Assembly: GCA_963971425.1 (NCBI GenBank)
Contig: OZ020518.1
Span: 7,791,989 to 7,855,988, forward strand
DNA from: Bryoerythrophyllum caledonicum
Taxonomy: Eukaryota > Streptophyta > Bryopsida > Pottiales > Pottiaceae
DNA: 64,000 nucleotides
Direction of reading: 5' to 3'
The notes under the pieces: model-generated
Databases searched by the model: none
What the model was told of the DNA's origin: nothing
The model's input: only the letters and a program-made list of their open reading frames with translations
Translations under genes and position numbers: made by a program
Shown: positions 58,251 through 64,000 of the stretch, one piece after another
Layout: every line of letters begins with the position of its first letter
Numbering within the stretch: position 1 is the stretch's first letter

Positions 58251-59315
58251 ATGCTTCCAAACTTCCTCATTAATCCTACATCACTAGAAACACTATGGCG
58301 CCAAGAAACACTAAATCACAACACACTCAATGCCCAACTATCCCAAAAGCTTCTACAAAAACTCCTCTCAAAGAATATTTTTGAACTAAACCAAATTACT
58401 TTACCTAACAGCACATACATCATGAACAATGAGGACTTCAAAGCCTACCACTTCACCCCATCCAAATTATTAAAAAATGCTCTAAATGTTGCTAAACAAC
58501 TATTTTGCCACCCAACATGCCCCACCATATGTCATGCCCCTTGTAACATACACTCATACTCCTATATACTTCAAGATTCATTCATCACCATCAACAATAG
58601 CATCACCCCAAGAAATATTCCCCCATCAATCAATCCCCCTAATCCCACACATCCATACCACCCCGGTCCCCCAACATACATCTCCAAAAACCCTACCACA
58701 TATCCCATTAATACCATCTCACACCACAAACATATACAACACACAGATGCAAATAATATACAAAATACCTACACAAAATACTTATGCCAATGGCAACACA
58801 ACGAAAATACATACAATAAATGGCTTCCCCAAAGAAACCTTTTCCTACGTCACGACACCAATATCTCCACACATAACATCAAAAAATTAAAACAATACTA
58901 CCAAAAAATTCAAAACATAACTTACTCAGATATCATCCAAAACCACCACCCCCAAGAACAATTCTCAGGCTCAAGATCCGTAACACCACCCATAATTATT
59001 CCACTCTTTAATATCTATACAATAGAATGCAATCCCAAAAATGATATCCTTACACTATCAAACACAATAAAAATAAATAACAATCAAACACATCTATATG
59101 AAGAAAATGGCCGACACTTACACACTATCCCCATTACTCGACTCCAATGGCTATGGAATCAATACAATACAAAACTACAAACCCCTACAAACATCGAACC
59201 AACGACCCAACCCTTTAAAACCAAATTAATTTGGCTATACCAAAGATATAAATACGGAATACCGAAAAATGACCCCCTCAAAAATGCGCAATACACAATA
59301 CCCACACCCATTTAA
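58251..59315 (+). pseudogene. C-terminal part of LINE ORF2
   Basis: 354 open codons after the reverse transcriptase, same base bias as the rest. Features: HPTCPTICHAPCNIHS (a Cys/His cluster, about 58507-58556), a Pro/Thr-rich linker, then QWQHNENTYNKWLPQRNLF and TRLQWLWNQYNTKL. The Cys/His cluster could be the zinc finger that many LINEs carry after RT, but spacing is not a classic CCHC. Function not known. Confidence 0.5.
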
Positions 59316-60359
59316 GACTCACAAATTTCATCCTTTAACATAGAACAATCATACTTTTCTTCCCCGGTCACATGTTCTACCAAACAAAAAAAATTCTACT
59401 CACCTTATGAAAGAGACAAATATTCGGATCCTTGGGAAAGGCCTTTGACTGCAAATGGATCGGTTTGCGGGGGTGACCTTCTCCCTCTCCTTCTTACTTA
59501 GTTTTTTAATTTTAATTTTACTCTCCCCTCTTTCTCCCTCTCTATCTCTTCTTTTTAGTATTGATCAAAAAAATTAGATTGCCCCTAATTTCAATAATAA
59601 TCTACTCTAAAAATAAATCCCTTACTCTCCCTCTCCCTTGCTCTCTCTCTCCCTCACTTCATTTATTTATTTATTTATTATATTACTCTTCCCTCCTTTT
59701 CCCTCTCTCATTTTTTAATAAAATTCTGATTTTGTTTCTTTGGATTGCCCATGATTTCAATAATGATCTACTATTTATAAATATAAAAAAACTCTTTTTC
59801 TTGGATTCCATGTAGAATTCCTTCTTTGCTTTTATGATTTGTCCCTTGCTCCTTACCTGCCACCCTCCTCCTTTTATCATAATTGTGAAAAAAAAAATCA
59901 TCGTACTTCTTCCCCCCTTCCAAACCTTTTTTTAAAAATTGAGATTGTCCCTCACCTACTCTCCCTCTCCTACTAATTAAATAGAGAGCATCCTTTTAAT
60001 TTCGTTGACATTGTCCATTACTCCCTCTTCCTCTTCTTCTATACTAATTGAGATTGTCCCTCACCACCTCTTTGTCTCTATTGTAAATTTGGTTCTAGTT
60101 TGTTACATAGTGTCTACCCTCGAGAGGGGGGAGTAGTTCCATACTACTAACCCTTTGTCTGGTGGACATTGGTTCTGTGGTGGAACAAACAGACACTTTA
60201 TTCGCTCCGGTCACCCCTAACGTGGACCGGAGTTCTTCTTTTTTGGTTCTAGTTTTTTTTTGGTCCCACTATTCCTCATTTCTCCCTCTTTGTCTCTTTT
60301 TAATTTTTAATTTTTTGATTGTCCCTCTCTCCTTCCTTCTCCCTCTACATCTATTCTAA

Positions 60360-60911
60360 GGGCTGCTTCACACTATGCCCAAGTCGAGAGGCCGACCGTC
60401 AAAATGAGTGGCCAAACTATGGCGAGAGGCCAAACTTTTTTGCCAAAAAAATACATTAAATAATATAGATTGAAGGTTTGGCCGGTCGTGGTGTGAAGCT
60501 CCAAAGGCCAAGTCCACAGTCCGAACCCCATATCATTACGCCAAAAAAAATCAGCCAATAAAAATCAGCCAAAAAAATCAGCCAAAAGAAATCAGCCAAA
60601 AAAAATCAGCCCAAAAATTCGGTCTCTTTCATCTAACGGTCTAGATCTTGTCACTTTTTGATTATGTAAATAAAAAAAATCGACGGACTCTCGATTGTAG
60701 TTTGGGTCGACCAAAATGAGCGACCCAAGTTTTCCTCGAGAGGCCGTCGCTTTGACGCCAAAACAACCCAAAAGTGTTGCCGTGTAGGACGACGACCTTT
60801 GGAGTTTGGGCACAAGTGTGAAGGCCCAAAGTCCGGACTTTGGCCATTCTAGCAATCTCACTGGTGGAAATCGACAGCCTCTCGACTTGGCCACCAAGTG
60901 TGAAGCGGCCC
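60360..60911. mobile_element. PIF/Harbinger-like MITE, complete
   Basis: Ends GGGCTGCTTCACACT and AGTGTGAAGCGGCCC are inverted repeats, and similarity continues inward (AAGTCGAGAGGCCGACC against the complement of TCTCGACTTGGCC). Flanked by TAA on both sides (60357-60359 and 60912-60914). R1 copy 1 shows the empty site with a single TAA (26340-26342). 552 bases, no coding capacity. A 3-base TAA duplication is typical of PIF/Harbinger. An internal tract of five AAATCAGCCAA-type units lies at 60545-60612. A worn relative is at 14530-14820. Confidence 0.85.
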
Positions 60912-61377
60912 TAATTGATAATTTATTTTTTTGATTGTCCTTCTCTCCCTTTTATCCCTTCTATTTTGATTTGTATAAAAATAAATCCTCTTGGATTCCT
61001 CCTAAAATTCCTTGATTAGTTTAATGATTTGTCTTCCCCCTTCGTTAATTGGTCTGACCTTTGTTAAAGTTAGATTTTTCTTCTAAAAATGGGAATGAAA
61101 ATAAAATTAGAATGCACATCTATCCTACATGGCATAGGACACATAGTTTAAAAAATTGGTTTCCCTTTTGTTCATTCGGTTTGAACTAAAAAAAAAAAAA
61201 ACTTTTTTCTTAGGATACCTCCTAGGATTCCTTTTCCAAATTTATAATTAGTCTTGTTGATCCAACTCAGAATCGAGCTGAATCTGAATTGTGGGACTTG
61301 GATTTTTTGAACATGTATTTTTTTGGGACTTGGATGAACGTAGATTTGGAAAAATGATTTCCTTAAAAGATCAAAAT

Positions 61378-61494
61378 GGATACAGCTCCGGGACTTCCCG
61401 GGAGGTCACCCATCCTAGTACTATTCCGGCCCAAAAGCGCTTGTTTTAGAGTTCTGATGGGATCTAGTGTAGTAGCCTTGGTATGACTGCATCA
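61378..61494 (-). rRNA. 5S rRNA-like sequence inside repeat R1
   Basis: Minus strand: GATGCAGTCATACC, GATCCCATCAGAACTC, AAGCGCTTTTGGGC, AGTACTAGGATGGGTGACC, CTCCCGGGAAGTCC, then GTATCC; 117 bases. The central and 3' control regions are those of plant 5S. The AGTTAAGCG box A core is changed to AAACAAGCG. TTTT follows four bases after the end, a possible Pol III stop. Since it is part of a dispersed repeat it is more likely a mobile or captured 5S copy than a ribosomal gene. Confidence 0.75.
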
Positions 61495-61565
61495 CATTCA
61501 ATTGATCGGAGCTGAATTCAATTAAACAAACGTTGACGGGGTCTACTTCGGAGCAGGGAAATTAA

Positions 61566-62509
61566 CCCCTAAATTTCCAAGAGTCCCTCAGGGGACTCTA
61601 GAAGGTTTGGGCAGGTACTTCCTGCATCAATTTATAACATTAGTTTTTTGAAAATTTTAATGTAGATGGACATTACTAGAAGCTTTGTGTGAGTCCAACT
61701 TTTTCCTAAGTCCGACATTTTATGAAAAAGTTATAGGGTTTTGAAGTTCAAATGGGGAGAGTGGGCACGTCGGGCAACTCCAAAAACTTTTGCTAGGACA
61801 CTCTATTAAATGTGAGATTTTCAATACAGCTAATAATATTATTTCCTTTAATATTGTCAAAAAAAATCTCTTGTCTTTAGTGAAAAAAAGCATATGAATC
61901 CAAGTCAAACATTTTCACCCATTATTGCACATTCTCGGGCAAGGTACCAAAAAACTTCTTCTTTTTCACATAAAACTTTGAGATCATCATATTTTTTACT
62001 TTTAATTTTTTTGCAGCATTATGTGGTGTGAACATTTTTTATTGACCATTTGGATTCTCATTCTAAAACATACTAAGTTCAGAAAAAAAATATAACGCAA
62101 ATTGACAATTTTTGAACCTTGACTCCTTGCACAATCTTTTTGAATACACTACACCCTTTCTTTACCTCTTAAAATTGGAGTGTAAGGAAATTATATCATG
62201 CTTAACATGATGGAAATGAATCTAGACCTTGTGTAGTGCAAAAATTTGACACCAGGTGAAGTCAAAGTCCGTTGATCCATGAAACGCAGGGAAAAAAATG
62301 GACCCTTTTCTCTACTTTAAACACTATAATATTACAATCCATGGTGTCAAACTTTATGAAATTTGTTATGTAAGTTACTTAATAAGTCTTAATTGAGATC
62401 CTACGGTGAAAACTAGAAGTAAGAGATTTTGGTTTTGTCTTTACTCATTGATGTAAAACGAGCAGTTTTATAATGTTCTTGGTGTGAAATTGTCAAAGAA
62501 ATGTAGGGG
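61566..62509. mobile_element. TTAA-flanked element (piggyBac-like), 944 bases
   Basis: Left end CCCCTAAATTTCC; right end read inward CCCCTACATTTCTTT. TTAA on both sides (61562-61565 and 62510-62513). R1 copy 1 shows the empty site with one TTAA (29588-29591). No transposase frame. The interior includes GGGCACGTCGGGCAACTCC, similar to the element at 15449. Confidence 0.85.
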
Positions 62510-63261
62510 TTAAGTGAATCGGGACTCTATGTCATTGCTAGGAAATCAAGTGAATTGAAGAAATGAGCTCAAGTAAAATTGGGACAAGAAATTGATTGAG
62601 CTCAAGAAATTCAAATGAACGTCCTCGGGACATCCGAGGAGCACAAGTGATTTAGGTGAACGTGGTTGGGACATCCACGTCATTGGGACTCCTTCTCCAC
62701 GTCACCGGGACAATTGGGACTCCTTGGCGTTGGGACACCTACTCTCCCAGTGACGTTAGCGGGACAATAGTGACGTCAGCGGGACAATTATGCTCCAGTT
62801 TCGTAGCATCGGGGCTTAGGGATGGGGACTTTATTGCAGGCAGGGCAAGGCATGGACGTCCTCATGGCAATTGTATTGCTTGTGTCCGCGCCCAACTGGT
62901 TGTCCGTGCTTAGCTTGAATGTAGTGAGCGCCTTGTCTTCATCCGCGCCTAGACATTCTGTCTATGCCCTGCTAATGACATCCACGCTTTGTCATCTGTC
63001 CGGGGCCTGGCACACGTCCCCGTCCAACATCCTACCTTGTAGCCAGGTAGCGCCAACGTGGCAACCACGTTGCCATTTTTACCTTACCAAAGAGTCAACT
63101 ACGTGTCGACTACATTGGACGGGGAGGACCTCTATTGGACGGGCGAACCGGACATTTGCCGGGTTTGACAACCCTAACTCGGCCTTAATTGGTCAAAACC
63201 GAGACGCCTTGCACAATAGACCCTATTAGGCTTCAGGGCCGCAATAACAGTGCATCTTTAA

Positions 63262-64000
63262 TCCCTAAAGGACCAAAGTCCCCTTGAGGGACATTTTGAG
63301 TTTGAGTAAGGTACTACGTTCTCAATTCTAGGCATTATTTTCTGAGATTTGATATTGAATGGACAACTTTTGATTAGCTTTGCGTAGACACAAATTTTGT
63401 AGAATTCCGACTTACGGTTCAAAAGTTACAATTTATTTTCACTTACATATACAAATAGTGCAGCAGTTTAGTGTGACATATCACAAATACTGTCACTAAA
63501 CTTTAATAACTTCTAATTCAATAGAAATTCGAGTTTTTTTCCATTTAAAAGAAAGAAAATGTCGTCTTGGAAAGGAAATTGAGATCTTTGCATCTATCGT
63601 ATGGATTTGTGAATTTAAAAAATTTGAGAAGGATATGATATATGCAAAATATAAAGTGTATTGTTGATTCTCAACACATAGTTGCATTGCAAGATTTTCT
63701 AGGACATCTTCAACACCTCTTCTACTTCTAAAATTTGGTGCGCATGTGCCTAACATGATCCTTTTCAAGTTAACATAATGAATTCACAGCCCGTAGTGCA
63801 AAAAGTTGCCATAGAAGGTGGTCAAAGTTTGTTGAAGGTGTTTAGTATGACCTCAAAAAGAGATTATGTCTCACTTCAAAGGCTGATATCTTTCAATCCG
63901 TGCGGTCAAACTTACCAAAATTTTCACCACACGCTCTCATACAACTTTTGTACAAGATCCTATGGTTTAATTCTCAGAAAAAACATTTTGTAGCATTTTG
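63262..64000. mobile_element. TTAA-type element, left part, runs off the window
   Basis: Begins TCCCTAAAGGACCAAAGTCC directly after TTAA (63258-63261), matching the ends at 30929 and 15449. In R1 copy 1 the same place reads CATCTTTAAGACTC (30304-30314) without insertion. The right end is not reached. 63775-63990 resembles interior sequence of the 23.8 and 35.5 kb repeats in style only. No gene seen. Confidence 0.6.

Larger units (their letters stand above)
50905..59330 (+). mobile_element. LINE-type non-LTR retrotransposon with a 2A motif, inactive
   Basis: Order on the plus strand: 75-base array (50.9-51.6 kb), ORF1-like region (51.55-53.47 kb), a very A/C-rich spacer, 2A motif (54255-54302), APE-type endonuclease (about 54940-55700), linker, reverse transcriptase (about 56640-57600), and a long C-terminal part to 59315. 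Breaks in the ORF2 frame: a shift between 55150 and 55270, TAA at 55367-55369, slippage in the A-run at 56323-56330, a 130-base insert-like block near 56465-56595, TAA codons near 56718 and 56884, and a 10-base tandem duplication (CTAGCAATAA) at 57209-57228. The 5' limit is uncertain (it could be near 49.2 or 51.5 kb), and the 3' end has no clear poly(A) tail. The EN-then-RT order without integrase identifies it as an APE-type LINE. I cannot fix the clade. Confidence 0.8.
59481..63261. repeat. Long dispersed repeat R1, copy 2
   Basis: Same order as 25628-30310: polypyrimidine block, ACATCTATTCTAA, AATAAATCCTCTTGGATTCC, 5S-like sequence, AACGTTGACGGGGTCTAC, CGGGACAATTGGGACTCC motifs, CCGCGCCCAACTGG, and GCATCTTTAA at the end. 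It contains two later insertions absent from copy 1 (60360-60911 and 61566-62509) and borders a third at 63262. It carries the full 5S-like segment that copy 1 has mostly lost. It starts about 150 bases past the end of the LINE. Confidence 0.75.

Overview
This window is nuclear DNA of a land plant. It contains spliced genes with GT-AG introns: a GINS subunit SLD5, the TFIID subunit TAF11, and a family of plant receptor-like kinases with a GUB_WAK-type ectodomain. It also contains 5S-rRNA-derived sequences and a dense layer of transposable elements. The mix suggests a repeat-rich non-seed plant (bryophyte or lycophyte) rather than an angiosperm. That last point is inference: a decayed MULE-type transposase, TTAA-flanked elements and a 2A-bearing LINE argue for it but do not prove it.

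Layout. Positions 1.5-4.9 kb hold two divergent housekeeping genes, SLD5 (minus) and TAF11 (plus), around a 1.4 kb shared promoter region. Positions 5.4-35.3 kb hold four copies (A-D) of a four-exon receptor-like kinase gene, all on the minus strand. Copies A-C carry traces of the TAF11 3' part downstream, and B-D carry a piece of an unidentified plus-strand gene (block X) upstream. A unit of TAF11 tail, kinase and X was therefore duplicated repeatedly. Copy A is a pseudogene (nonsense codon, frameshift, about 790 bp internal deletion). Copy B has a doubtful exon 2 and still sits beside a shuffled TAF11 pseudogene. Copies C and D look intact in every kinase motif I checked.

Between and after the kinases the DNA is mostly mobile. 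At 12.5-15.1 kb there are head-to-tail Helitron-like termini. Two diverged copies of a long repeat, R1, lie at 25.6-30.3 kb and 59.5-63.3 kb. They act as each other's empty site and so reveal four later insertions: a PIF/Harbinger-like MITE with TAA duplication, two TTAA-flanked piggyBac-like elements, and a Helitron-like element with exon-like fragments. Two copies (R2) of a 1.8 kb repeat with an ACTTAAGT minisatellite lie at 20.5 and 46.6 kb. Two 5S-rRNA-derived sequences are at 36.4 and 61.4 kb, a phosphoglycerate-mutase exon fragment at 30.3 kb, and a MULE-like transposase relic at 38-40 kb.

Positions about 50.9-59.3 kb hold a non-LTR retrotransposon (LINE) with an ORF1-like region, an APE-type endonuclease, a reverse transcriptase and a long C-terminal domain. 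A perfect 2A ribosome-skipping motif lies directly ahead of the endonuclease. The element is strongly G-poor on its coding strand and is broken by several frameshifts and stops. It is the most interesting system in the window. The host genes here (DNA replication, transcription initiation, cell-surface signalling) do not form a pathway; they are neighbours only.
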